A stretch of 64,000 bases of DNA from Duganella qianjiadongensis (GTDB taxonomy: Bacteria > Pseudomonadota > Gammaproteobacteria > Burkholderiales > Burkholderiaceae_D), in the NCBI RefSeq assembly GCF_009857915.1, contig NZ_WWCM01000007.1:186001-250000 (forward strand), given 5' to 3'. The notes under the pieces were generated by a model. The model searched no databases, was not told the DNA's origin, and saw only the letters and a list, made by a program, of their open reading frames with translations. This document shows, piece after piece, positions 49,450 to 56,774 of the stretch; positions within the stretch are counted from its first letter, which is position 1; every line of letters starts with the position of its first letter. The position numbers and the translations under genes are program-made.

Positions 49450-49614
49450 CTATTTAGTCAAATTCATATGAATTTGACCAAAAAGGAAGAAGGCACCCAA
49501 CTGGATGTCTCTTTTGTGTTGTTGCTGAAATCTGTATTTTTCACGCTCTAGCCTTTGAATGAATTTCTTGGATATGAAATTCAATTCTTCGACGACGTCA
49601 AGGTCCATGACCAT
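49450..49614 (-). CDS. Possible small gene upstream of the nuclease
   Basis: A 54-codon frame, beginning MVMDLDVVEELNFISKK and ending GQIHMNLTK, highly charged and probably helical. AGGTGA lies eight bases before the ATG at 49614. Its last nine codons run through the operator palindrome. It could be an antitoxin-like partner or leader peptide of the nuclease, or simply chance; there is no family match that I can name. Confidence 0.35.
   Translation of the reverse strand: MVMDLDVVEELNFISKKFIQRLEREKYRFQQQHKRDIQLGAFFLFGQIHMNLTK
49457..49478. promoter_or_regulatory. Operator palindrome, nuclease promoter
   Basis: A perfect 22-bp palindrome with core AAATTCATATGAATTT flanked by GTC and GAC, 111 bp before the nuclease start codon. 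The same core occurs upstream of two other genes of the element (50447 and 56775). The right arm supplies a TTGACT that could be a -35 on the minus strand. Confidence 0.75.
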
Positions 49615-49697
49615 GCCAATGTCACCTAATGCGCCATAGTTCTCATTTTGTCTTCAATTTCTTTAAGCGATCTAATTTGTTTCCCTTGATTATTGTT

Positions 49698-50420
49698 TTA
49701 TATTTTTAAAGGCTTGCTATCAGCATGAGCTGTCTTTTGCATCAATTTTGTTTTAAGCCTCTGATTTGTTGATAGCTTCATGAGTTCGTGGTCAAGCTGC
49801 TTTTCATTCAGAATATTTATGATGTAAAGATCAATATACTGAAGAGCCTGTTCAACGTTCTTCATCATGAATCCGGGTGCTTGGCTGAAGTAGTCGTAAT
49901 TGGTGATATCGCCAATCCAATGCTTCACTGAAATTTTCCCTAACAACTGATTTCTGATGGCTACCTCTTTGGGAGTCATGTCGGGAGTGATTGGGTTGGT
50001 GGCGATGAATCCTTCACGAACGAAATCTTTCAATGGCTGTTCTTGTGCAAAGTAGATGTTTGCCAAGTAGGCATAGTTATGACCGAAGTAAGGTTTGGTG
50101 AGATAGTTGGATTTGACGTACTCTTTCATGATGTGGAAGCTGAGGTCGTCAACATTGCTTTTCAGGTATGCGGACAGTTCTTTCTTGAAGTATTTATAGG
50201 CTGTGTTGTCGGCAAGCTTCCAATACCAGTAGCCATCTTTTGTTTTCTTTTGAATAAAAAGATTATCTGAGGCAATATTTTTAAGGAAGATTGAAATCAG
50301 ACGACTTGGTGAAATCTCGGTGATCTGCTGGATGATGACTAGTTTACCGATATTCGCTTTTATCAGCCTGTAGGTGTTGTTTTTCTTCTTTATCAAATTA
50401 ATTCTCCCGTTTCTGTACAT
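49698..50420 (-). CDS. Unknown 240-residue protein under the shared operator
   Basis: Not recognised. The protein is basic and soluble, with Lys/Asn/Tyr-rich composition, no membrane segment, and a mostly helical C-terminal half (about residues 165-225: MMKNVEQALQYIDLYIINIL and a Leu-rich run). The N-terminal 60 residues (RLIKANIGKLVIIQQITEISPSRLISIFLKN) resemble a small winged helix, which is only an impression. It lies upstream of the nuclease on the same strand. Its own promoter carries the palindrome 26 bp before the start, so it belongs to the same regulon. Confidence 0.7.
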   Translation of the reverse strand: MYRNGRINLIKKKNNTYRLIKANIGKLVIIQQITEISPSRLISIFLKNIASDNLFIQKKTKDGYWYWKLADNTAYKYFKKELSAYLKSNVDDLSFHIMKEYVKSNYLTKPYFGHNYAYLANIYFAQEQPLKDFVREGFIATNPITPDMTPKEVAIRNQLLGKISVKHWIGDITNYDYFSQAPGFMMKNVEQALQYIDLYIINILNEKQLDHELMKLSTNQRLKTKLMQKTAHADSKPLKI

Positions 50421-50446
50421 CTAGCAGAAGAATTTTTATTGTCAAT

Positions 50447-50466
50447 TTAAATTCATATGAATTTAA
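50447..50466. promoter_or_regulatory. Operator palindrome, 240-residue gene promoter
   Basis: A perfect 20-bp palindrome, TTAAATTCAT followed by ATGAATTTAA, ending 26 bp upstream of the start codon at 50420. It has the same core as the sites at 49457 and 56775. Confidence 0.75.
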
Positions 50467-50489
50467 CTGTAAAAATAAATGGCAATAAA

Positions 50490-50509
50490 AAAGCACCCAG
50501 CGGTGCTTT
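50490..50509 (-). terminator. Terminator of the mob operon
   Basis: AAAGCACC and GGTGCTTT form an 8-bp stem with a 4-nt loop and a T6 run on the minus strand. The stem includes part of the relaxase stop codon. It belongs to a set of similar AAAGCACC hairpins in this element. Confidence 0.85.
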
Positions 50510-51878
50510 ATGTGATTGTTGGCTTCAATGGATCTTTAGCTTGAATCTTCTTCTTCTCAACCTCAAGATTCAATGCAGTTAGTTTTTGCTCTAATGCCAT
50601 AAGCTGGCTCTTGATCTGGGAAGCTCTTCTGCCTTTAGCACTGACCAGCATGAGCATGAGGCTGTGGTACTGCATGGACAGACTACCAATCTGTGCTTCC
50701 AGTCCTTCAACAGCCGCACCCATGACATTGGACAACTGCCCTTCACGATCCTGCTCATCTTGGCGGCGGGCCACTTGGTGTGGGAGGTTGGCAGTCGGTA
50801 GCTTGGCGGCTGGATTGGCCTGCTCCTTCAACTGGGTAAGCTGATCCTTGAGTGTGCTGCGAATCTCTTTGGTAGGCACAGACTTGACCTTGTGATCTTG
50901 TTCATCCTGGCAGCGTGCTAAACGGTGTGGAAGGTTGGCAGTCGGTAGCTTGCTGGCTCTGTGGCTGCGTTTCGCGCCAGGTTTTGGGGTAAGGTAGCGA
51001 TGCTGATTGAAAGCAGTTCTAGCCTCGATGCCAGCAATGAGCTTGTCCTTCTGTACCTTGGCTTCTGCTGGCGTGAGGAACTTCGGGATCTTGGACTGGT
51101 GGTGCTCGGCTACGAGTGCCGCATAGTCGCTGTCCTTGGAAAACAAAGCCCCCTTCAAGCGGGTGTTCCTACTCGCACCAGGTAGGCGAACGGTGATGAA
51201 CTCACTGCCCACAGCCTGCACATCCAGACCGTGGCGCTTCATGTAGCCAATCAACTGATTGCGATTGCCGATGGTGCCGTTGACGATCTCGCTATGAAGC
51301 ACCTGAGCAAAGTCATTCTTCGCCTTCTTGTCCTTCTTCCCATTGGGTGACTTGGCTTCAAACGGCTTGAGTGCAATCTTGAGTGGATCGGGCACCACCT
51401 GCGCAAAGCCGAAGTTGTCATTGATCACGGCAGAAAACGCATTGAAGAATTGGATGTTCTTCTCACCGGGCGGATGAATATTTAGCTGAGGTTGGGACCC
51501 GCTGGACAACTCTGTATTGGCAACTAGAAAATGCAGTTCGACATTATTTTTATCACGATGAAGAACCCAGAAGTCAGCGAAATTCTCATCCACCTTCAGA
51601 CCTGGTAGGAATGTTGCGCGGAATGTTTCAATCAGAGTGGTGATCTGCTCTGGTGTGACGGATTGGGATTCAAGACCATCACGAAAGGCAATGACACCAG
51701 AGGTGTATTTGTGTTGCCTTTTGGTGGCATTGGCGATCTCTGTAAAGATGGTAGGGTCGCCAAAGAGAATTTCAGGAAGGACTGATCGCTTCTTGCCTTC
51801 ATGATCGGTATCACTGAGTAAGTATCTAACGGCTGATTCAGAACCTCCTTTGCCAGTTGGAAAGATGGTGACATTCAT
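50508..51878 (-). CDS. Relaxase of the MOB_HEN (ColE1-like, MOBP5) type
   Basis: A 456-residue DNA-nicking protein for conjugal mobilization. The HEN signature, which replaces the histidine triad in ColE1-type relaxases, is seen as His107, Glu114 and Asn121 in WVLHRDKNNVELHFLVANTEL. The region after 190 is basic. The C-terminal third contains two near-identical LPTANLPH-(Q/R)-ARxQDEQD segments (about 310 and 360) and ends in a coiled coil. Its ATG overlaps the stop of the last HREDGPA gene by 4 bp. It is the final gene of a nine-gene operon that begins with mobC. No type IV secretion genes are present, so a helper would be needed. Confidence 0.85.
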   Translation of the reverse strand: MNVTIFPTGKGGSESAVRYLLSDTDHEGKKRSVLPEILFGDPTIFTEIANATKRQHKYTSGVIAFRDGLESQSVTPEQITTLIETFRATFLPGLKVDENFADFWVLHRDKNNVELHFLVANTELSSGSQPQLNIHPPGEKNIQFFNAFSAVINDNFGFAQVVPDPLKIALKPFEAKSPNGKKDKKAKNDFAQVLHSEIVNGTIGNRNQLIGYMKRHGLDVQAVGSEFITVRLPGASRNTRLKGALFSKDSDYAALVAEHHQSKIPKFLTPAEAKVQKDKLIAGIEARTAFNQHRYLTPKPGAKRSHRASKLPTANLPHRLARCQDEQDHKVKSVPTKEIRSTLKDQLTQLKEQANPAAKLPTANLPHQVARRQDEQDREGQLSNVMGAAVEGLEAQIGSLSMQYHSLMLMLVSAKGRRASQIKSQLMALEQKLTALNLEVEKKKIQAKDPLKPTIT

Positions 51879-52246
51879 ATCTTTGACCTCTTTTGTATAT
51901 TTTTTGGTTTTAAGGTGGTTTGAAGGTTGTCATTTAGATTTTTCTTGTCTCGCCAATGTTGATGTTGCTCTTTTGTGCACTCGCTACCAAATAAAAACCA
52001 ATACTTCCCTCCATCAGAAGATTCAATGGCAGGTCCATCTTCACGATGAATTTCACCGTTCGAATACCAGGTTTTTGTACCCTTGTTATATTCAACGGCT
52101 GGACCGTCTTCTCGGTGCAGTCGACCCCTTAGATACCATTCCTTTGTTCCATTTGCCCATTCAATAGCTGGACCATCTTCACGATGCAAAATATTGTCTT
52201 GGTACCATTTCGTAGACCCATTCTCTATCATCGGTCTTGCCTTCAT
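51875..52246 (-). CDS. HREDGPA-repeat protein, array member 7
   Basis: A 123-residue protein with three 23-residue units (HREDGPAIEWANG, HREDGPAVEYNKG, HREDGPAIESSDG), each preceded by a W-Y-x-(N/R)-G strand. A helical tail ends QKRSKI. Only the repeat core is recognisable; it recalls MORN-variant/YwqK repeats in rhythm, and function is unknown. The start at 52246 overlaps the previous stop by 4 bp; the longer frame to 52369 runs into the previous gene. Its own stop overlaps the relaxase start in the same way, and AGAGG lies within its last codons. Confidence 0.8.
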   Translation of the reverse strand: MKARPMIENGSTKWYQDNILHREDGPAIEWANGTKEWYLRGRLHREDGPAVEYNKGTKTWYSNGEIHREDGPAIESSDGGKYWFLFGSECTKEQHQHWRDKKNLNDNLQTTLKPKNIQKRSKI

Positions 52247-52680
52247 ATCTTGCCTCTTTTTGTCATTGGCTTGGGCGGTAAGATTGATTGAAGTTTTGCA
52301 TTGAGAGTTTTTTTCATGAGCCACTGATTGAACTCTTCTTCGGTCTGCTGAATTCCATGTAAGAACCAAAGTTTTCTACCGTCGACATAATCGAAGGCAG
52401 GTCCATCTTCTCTATGTGAAAGTCCGTTTAAATACCATTGCTTGCTTCCATTTGCCCATTCAATGGCCGGACCATCTTCACGATGTAATCTGTTATATGA
52501 ATACCAGGAGCTGTTTCCATCACATAGGCAAGCTGGCCCGTCCTGCCTGTGAAATTTTCCAGCTAGGAACCATTGCCTGTTTCCATTTTTCCATTCGATT
52601 GCAGGGCCATCTTCACGATGAAGATTGTCATTTAGATACCAGCAAAGTCTGCCGTGCTCTTTGAATTTTCCATTCTTCAT
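52243..52680 (-). CDS. HREDGPA-repeat protein, array member 6
   Basis: A 145-residue protein with four units, one degenerate (HRQDGPACLCDGN). The N-terminus MKNGKFKEHGRLCWYLND is shared with member 4 and with the distant copy at 60940. The tail EEFNQWLMKKTLNAKLQ...TKRGKI is shared across the array. The repeat is presumably a beta-hairpin solenoid, by analogy with MORN-type repeats. Overlaps with both neighbours are 4 bp. Confidence 0.8.
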   Translation of the reverse strand: MKNGKFKEHGRLCWYLNDNLHREDGPAIEWKNGNRQWFLAGKFHRQDGPACLCDGNSSWYSYNRLHREDGPAIEWANGSKQWYLNGLSHREDGPAFDYVDGRKLWFLHGIQQTEEEFNQWLMKKTLNAKLQSILPPKPMTKRGKI

Positions 52681-53324
52681 ATTTTTAACCTCTTCGCTGT
52701 AGGTTTTTTCTCAAGTACGACTTGAAGTTTTTCATTGAGTTCTTTTTTTATGAGCCACTGATTAAATTCTTTTTCGGCAATTTCAATGCCTTGCAAGAAC
52801 CAAGCTCTGTAGCCATTTGAATGCTCAACTGCTGGCCCATCCGCACGGTGCATTTGGTTATTTAAGAACCACACATATCCACCATCGGAGTAGCTAATGG
52901 CGGGGCCATCTTCTCTATGCTTTAAACCATTTAAGTACCATTGTTTGGTTCCGTCGCTAGACACAATGGCTGGTCCATCTTCGCGGTGAATGATTCCGTT
53001 GATATACCAACGGCAGCTTCCATCTGAAGTTTGAACCGCTGGACCTCCTTCACGGTGATACTTTCCGTTTTGTCGCCACTCAGTTGACCCGTCAGGCTCT
53101 TCTACAGCGGGACCATCTTCGCGGTGGTACTCACCGTTAATGCACCAGACTTTCTTGCCATCAAATCTTTCAATGGCAGGACCGTCAGTTCTATGGTGTT
53201 TTCCATTGACAAACCACTCTTTGGTTCCTGCGGGAGATTCAACAACATAGGCGTCGTCGTAATTTTCCCTATCGTTTAAGTGACAATGGATTTTTGCGAT
53301 CTCAATAGATTTGTCATTCTTCAT
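52677..53324 (-). CDS. HREDGPA-repeat protein, array member 5 (longest of the seven)
   Basis: A 215-residue protein with six clear units and one decayed unit at the start (residues 20-45). Unit cores vary at the third and fourth positions (HRTDGPA, HREDGPA, HREGGPA, HRADGPA) while H, G and P stay fixed, which suggests a structural constraint on those residues. The helical tail EKEFNQWLIKKELNEKLQ...AKRLKI is conserved. It has 4-bp overlaps on both sides. Confidence 0.8.
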   Translation of the reverse strand: MKNDKSIEIAKIHCHLNDRENYDDAYVVESPAGTKEWFVNGKHHRTDGPAIERFDGKKVWCINGEYHREDGPAVEEPDGSTEWRQNGKYHREGGPAVQTSDGSCRWYINGIIHREDGPAIVSSDGTKQWYLNGLKHREDGPAISYSDGGYVWFLNNQMHRADGPAVEHSNGYRAWFLQGIEIAEKEFNQWLIKKELNEKLQVVLEKKPTAKRLKI

Positions 53325-53770
53325 ATTTTTCCTCTTTTTGTTATTGGTTTATTAGGGAGCATCACATGAAGTTTTTCATTGAGATTCTTCTTCATGAGCC
53401 ATTGGTTAAATTCTTGTTCGGTGTATTGAATGTTATGCAAGAACCAAAAATTTTTACCGTCTTTAGACTCAATTGCAGGACCATCATCCCTATGCAAAAG
53501 TCCGTTCACATACCAAAATTTTCTACCATCTGCTTTTTCAACAGCAGGCCCATCTTCTCTGTGTAGTTCTCCGTTGAAACACCATTCCTTAGCGCCATCG
53601 GCTCGTTCAACAGCAGGACCATCTTCTCTATGTGAAAGTCCATTTAAATACCAGTGCTTGTTCCCATTTTTCCATTCAATAGCAGGGCCATCTTCACGAT
53701 GAAGACTGTCATTTAGGTACCAACAGACTCTGCTGTTCTCTTCATATTTCCCATTCTTCACTTCGCTCAT
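53321..53770 (-). CDS. HREDGPA-repeat protein, array member 4
   Basis: A 149-residue protein with four units and the N-terminal cap VKNGKYEENSRVCWYLND. It is very similar to member 6 in cap and first unit (HREDGPAIEWKNGN), so the two probably arose by a recent duplication. The tail EQEFNQWLMKKNLNEKLH...TKRGKI ends in TGA overlapping the next ATG. Confidence 0.8.
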   Translation of the reverse strand: MSEVKNGKYEENSRVCWYLNDSLHREDGPAIEWKNGNKHWYLNGLSHREDGPAVERADGAKEWCFNGELHREDGPAVEKADGRKFWYVNGLLHRDDGPAIESKDGKNFWFLHNIQYTEQEFNQWLMKKNLNEKLHVMLPNKPITKRGKI

Positions 53771-54141
53771 ATCTTTCCTCTTTTATTTTTTGTTTTATGT
53801 AAAAGAGTGGCCTGAAGTTTTTTATTGAGATTTTTCTTCATAAGCCACTGATTGAATTCTTCCTCCGAGTAAGAAATTCCATTCAATGACCATTGTTTAT
53901 ATCCAATACGCGACTCAAGAGCTGGACCATCTTCACGATGTAGAACCCCATTTAAATACCAGTATTTGGTGCCATTAGGAAGCTCAATGGCAGGTCCGTC
54001 TTCACGATGCCTCTTTCCCTGTTGATACCATTCCTTTCTACCATTGGCATATTCAACAGCAGGGCCATCTTCTCTGTGGAGTTGTTCATTCACATACCAT
54101 TCCTTGCTTACATCTAGCCACTCCTTAATTACCATAATCAC
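53767..54141 (-). CDS. HREDGPA-repeat protein, array member 3
   Basis: A 124-residue protein with three units and the standard tail (EEEFNQWLMKKNLNKKLQ...NKRGKI). This junction differs from the others: the upstream stop overlaps a GTG (54141, GTGA) rather than an ATG. An in-frame ATG lies two codons later at 54135. Confidence 0.78.
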   Translation of the reverse strand: MIMVIKEWLDVSKEWYVNEQLHREDGPAVEYANGRKEWYQQGKRHREDGPAIELPNGTKYWYLNGVLHREDGPALESRIGYKQWSLNGISYSEEEFNQWLMKKNLNKKLQATLLHKTKNKRGKI

Positions 54142-54512
54142 ATCTTTCCTATTTTTGAAAATTGTTTTGATGCAAAAATGGATTGCTGGTTATTATTGCG
54201 GTCTATCTTCTCAAGGTACTTATCGAATTCCCTTTTTTTGATTTCAGCTCCATTCAAGTACCAATAGCGATGGCCGTCAGCCCAAACAATGGCGGGACCG
54301 TCTTCGCGGTGTAGCTTGTTATTGAGATACCAGAATTTTGTTCCGTCTGAACGTTCAACAGCAGGACCATCTGTTCTATGTTTTAAGCCGTTCAAATACC
54401 ACTCGTAACTGCCATCGCTCCAAATAATGGCAGGACCATCTTCACAATGTAGCTTCTCATTTCTTACGATAAATAAATCGCCACTCTCACTTACATTTAT
54501 TCCATCTTTCAT
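54138..54512 (-). CDS. HREDGPA-repeat protein, array member 2
   Basis: A 124-residue protein with three units, the first altered to HCEDGPA. Its tail diverges (KKREFDKYLEKIDRNNNQ...SKIGKM) but keeps the position of the terminal GK-hydrophobic motif that carries the next ribosome site. It may be an older member. It has a 4-bp overlap on both sides. Confidence 0.78.
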   Translation of the reverse strand: MKDGINVSESGDLFIVRNEKLHCEDGPAIIWSDGSYEWYLNGLKHRTDGPAVERSDGTKFWYLNNKLHREDGPAIVWADGHRYWYLNGAEIKKREFDKYLEKIDRNNNQQSIFASKQFSKIGKM

Positions 54513-54811
54513 ATCTTTCCTCGTTGTGAATATCCTTTCTCACCAAATTTGGATTCGAGCTTTTCTTTAAGTGCTTTCTTCGCTAAGAAGTGGCCGTACT
54601 CTTCTTCCGAATATTGGCGTCCATGAACCCAGTATTCATGTGGTTTGCCTTCAAGAAGAACAGAAGGCCCATCTTCTCTATGAAGGACTCCGTTGCGGTA
54701 ATACTTGGTATAGACAACAACCGAGGTAATGCCTGTTTCGTAGTTGGTGGTTATATGGTTGAGCTGGGCTATGCCAGAAAAATCAGGTGGTAGTTCATTT
54801 GTTGTGCTCAT
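54509..54811 (-). CDS. HREDGPA-repeat protein, array member 1 (single repeat)
   Basis: A 100-residue protein with one unit (GVLHREDGPSVLLEG), an unrelated N-terminal 40 residues, and the shared tail EEEYGHFLAKKALKEKLE...QRGKI. It is first in the array, directly behind mobC with a 4-bp overlap. It shows that the tail is kept even when repeats are nearly gone. Confidence 0.75.
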   Translation of the reverse strand: MSTTNELPPDFSGIAQLNHITTNYETGITSVVVYTKYYRNGVLHREDGPSVLLEGKPHEYWVHGRQYSEEEYGHFLAKKALKEKLESKFGEKGYSQRGKI

Positions 54812-55224
54812 TTCTTACCCCTGAATAACTCTGCGATCGTGCTCACTCCTTCCTGAATCTTGGTGAGTTCCTGGAACATGCCCTTGGTGGTGTCGTTCCA
54901 CATCTTCATGCGATTAAGTGAGCGAGCAATCTGATTGATATTGCTACCAATCTTTCCAAGGGAAGCCAAAAGCTGAACACGCAATTTGTGTTCTGCCTTC
55001 GTTTCTTGATCTGCTTGATAGTTAGATGGAAGCAGAACTGAGCGGGCATAGATTGCTGATGAAGATGCACCCGCTTCTATGGCTCGTTGTTGGAGAGCTA
55101 CCCATTCTTCAGGTGTGAACCTGATTTCAAATCGCTTGTTGCGAATATTTTTGTTGGCTTCTACACCTGGTTGGCCTGCTCTCTTTTTGAAGGTGCAGCG
55201 TTTTTCTTTTTTTACTGGTTCCAT
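54808..55224 (-). CDS. MobC-family mobilization accessory protein
   Basis: A 138-residue protein. The ribbon-helix-helix-like part RFTPEEWVALQQRAIEAGASSSAIYARSVLL is followed by the MobC core GSNINQIARSLNRMK. It would bind oriT and help the relaxase open DNA. GGAGG lies six bases before the ATG. It is the first gene of the operon. Separation from the relaxase gene by seven repeat-protein genes is abnormal, since mobC and the relaxase gene are usually adjacent. Confidence 0.85.
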   Translation of the reverse strand: MEPVKKEKRCTFKKRAGQPGVEANKNIRNKRFEIRFTPEEWVALQQRAIEAGASSSAIYARSVLLPSNYQADQETKAEHKLRVQLLASLGKIGSNINQIARSLNRMKMWNDTTKGMFQELTKIQEGVSTIAELFRGKK

Positions 55225-55402
55225 TGGGAGCCTCCTTTTTTCTTGTTTTTATCGAGCCTCGCGCAGCAGCGGGTGTGGGTGAAACCCACAATATTCAAAC
55301 CGAGAACAACCCTGAAAGGGTGTACGTAGGATTGATTGACCTTGCTTAAACTTCTTTTCCCTGTCTTTTTGGATTTGTGAGAGATAAAAGTAACGGTGCT
55401 CT
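55225..55402. other. Candidate origin of transfer
   Basis: Directly upstream of mobC are two small perfect hairpins with GAA loops, TGTGGGT-gaa-ACCCACA (55274-55290) and ACCCT-gaa-AGGGT (55309-55321). They are separated by an 18-bp A-rich stretch. The position upstream of a mobC-relaxase operon and the paired dyads fit oriT. The nick site cannot be identified. Confidence 0.4.
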
Positions 55403-55537
55403 ATTTAATCCTAGCGTTTTCAAAATCGAAGTCAACGATCATCAGCAGCATGAGCAGATGTTTTATGACTGAAAAATTCCATTGATAAAAAACGGTATGT
55501 GTCATCACCAATTAAATCAATGGAAGATGACGTCGCT

Positions 55538-55620
55538 ATGAGACATGAGGCAAATTCATCATGTATGTGTTCATGCGACATGAGGCTGATGCAGCATATA
55601 TGTAGCTATGCGACATGAAT
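55538..55620 (+). repeat. Three iteron-like repeats at exactly 35-bp spacing
   Basis: ATGAGACATGAGG (55538), ATGCGACATGAGG (55573) and ATGCGACATGAAT (55608) start exactly 35 bp apart. The first two units stay similar along most of the 35 bp. They lie upstream of the 55703 gene, whose likely -35 TTGACT is at 55646. They could be binding sites for a regulator or a replication/partition protein. Confidence 0.6.
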
Positions 55621-55702
55621 CCATTGTGAGATCGAGTACTAGCTGTTGACTTCAAATGAAAATACGTTTCAATAAGTCATGAATGAACGGAGGATATTTA
55701 TC

Positions 55703-56017
55703 ATGACAAAAAGAAGCGAAAGGAATTCAAGAAGCACTGTGCGAATAGGTCCACGTATGTCCAGAGGGCTGTATCAGTTAGCGAAATACGTGTATGGCAT
55801 TAAGGGCGTGAACTTTGAAGATCAGCTTGAAGAGTTAGTAGAAAAGGACCTTGACTACCAGATGAAACAGAAGTGGTTCTTTCATGCCACCTCTGGAAAG
55901 GAGGGGCAGTACTTTGAAAAGTTGAAGAAGACTGTTGGTGATGCAGGGGCATTTCACCCATCCAGCGATGGCAGTGACTTTGATTCCAATAACCCCAATC
56001 AGCGTGGGAGTGAGTGA
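55703..56017 (+). CDS. Small basic protein of unknown function
   Basis: A 104-residue protein beginning MTKRSERNSRSTVRIGPRMSRGLYQLAKYVYG, followed by an acidic helical middle (FEDQLEELVEKDLDYQ) and a disordered Ser/Asp/Asn-rich end. The basic N-terminus suggests DNA binding, possibly to the repeats just upstream. The start at 55703 has GGAGGA nine bases before it; the frame to 55679 lacks one. It is followed with overlap by a second small gene. Confidence 0.65.
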   Translation: MTKRSERNSRSTVRIGPRMSRGLYQLAKYVYGIKGVNFEDQLEELVEKDLDYQMKQKWFFHATSGKEGQYFEKLKKTVGDAGAFHPSSDGSDFDSNNPNQRGSE

Positions 56018-56208
56018 TGGAATTTCATTACGACAGAATCACTTTGACGACTCAATCTGACTTGCAGGTTTCGGTGGCAGACTTGAGAGATGTGATTCAA
56101 GCTTTCGTCATTCCCGATGAAGGCCAAAGGCTACTAGAGCTTCAAGTAGTGCTGGAATGCATCGCGCGAAAGAATGGACTTGCAGCAGGTGCTTTGGGTG
56201 TTGAGTGA
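56017..56208 (+). CDS. Small protein of unknown function
   Basis: A 63-residue acidic protein (MEFHYDRITLTTQSDLQVSV and a Leu-rich helix). Its ATG overlaps the upstream stop (TGATG), so it is translationally coupled to the preceding small gene, like a small two-gene module. GTG 56014 is an alternative start. No family recognised. Confidence 0.55.
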   Translation: MEFHYDRITLTTQSDLQVSVADLRDVIQAFVIPDEGQRLLELQVVLECIARKNGLAAGALGVE

Positions 56209-56299
56209 TCTACCTGTATCGCACACGCCTTGTGGCGGCCCCGGCCTCACTACATAGAAGAACGTCGTAGCGTTCTCACTCACGTGATTCGGACATGAA

Positions 56300-56322
56300 A
56301 AAGCACCCAGCTTGGGTGCTTT
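56300..56322. terminator. Terminator between convergent genes
   Basis: AAAGCACCC and GGGTGCTTT form a 9-bp stem with a 5-nt loop, with T-rich flanks on both strands. It lies between the small two-gene unit and the convergent XRE gene. Confidence 0.8.
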
Positions 56323-56397
56323 GCCTTTTCATCGACCTGCTTTATTTCCGAGACTGATCCAGGCTTGGAAATGAAGTAGGAGCCCTCGGCAGGAGGG

Positions 56398-56760
56398 TTA
56401 TTTGATTGGTTGCTTCTTCTGTTTCTTGTGGGCAACGGCACAGACACTCTCAACGATCTTGACGATTTCGTCCCTATCGCTGCTGCCTAGATCTTCCATC
56501 AACTTTGCAATATGCTGGGCCTGAGCATTAAGGCTGGTGCTGGTTTCTGTCACCAGTTCTGCTACGGAGCACCCAAAGACCTTGGCAAGCGTACTTAGCA
56601 ACTCAAGACTGGGTGAACTATCTCCACGTTCATACCTTGCATAGCCTTCTGTGCTGAGATTGACTTTCTCGGCAACTTCCCGTTGAACCAAGTCAGCATC
56701 ATTGCGCTTCTTGGCGATCTGCTTGCCAACAATTTTTCTCAGTTGAACTTGGCGGCTCAT
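56398..56760 (-). CDS. XRE-family repressor, likely regulator of the palindrome regulon
   Basis: A 120-residue protein. The helix-turn-helix is in QREVAEKVNLSTEGYARYERGDSSPSLELLSTLAKVFGCSVAELV (about residues 26-72). The C-terminal half is helical with a basic end KKQKKQPIK. Its promoter contains the palindrome at 56775-56798, 14 bp before the start, so autoregulation is likely. The same palindrome core is found at the nuclease and the 240-residue gene, so this is the best candidate for their repressor. Confidence 0.85.
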   Translation of the reverse strand: MSRQVQLRKIVGKQIAKKRNDADLVQREVAEKVNLSTEGYARYERGDSSPSLELLSTLAKVFGCSVAELVTETSTSLNAQAQHIAKLMEDLGSSDRDEIVKIVESVCAVAHKKQKKQPIK

Positions 56761-56774
56761 GTTTGGCTTTGTCT

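Larger units (their letters stand above)
49347..49697. other. Leader region of the nuclease gene
   Basis: This 351-bp gap contains a 22-bp operator palindrome (49457-49478), a CCCTGAGCT/AGCaTCAGGG hairpin (49414-49441) that would form in the nuclease leader RNA, and a possible 54-codon gene (49450-49614). Nothing else is recognised. Confidence 0.5.

Noticed and set aside
49491..49512. Another GCACCC-type terminator
   Set aside because: The right arm (GGATGTCT) pairs poorly with AGGCACCC and there is no T-tract.
51900..54500. Regular short DNA repeats resembling a CRISPR array
   Set aside because: The repeats encode the HREDGPA units in frame, vary in sequence, and have no fixed repeat/spacer structure or cas genes.
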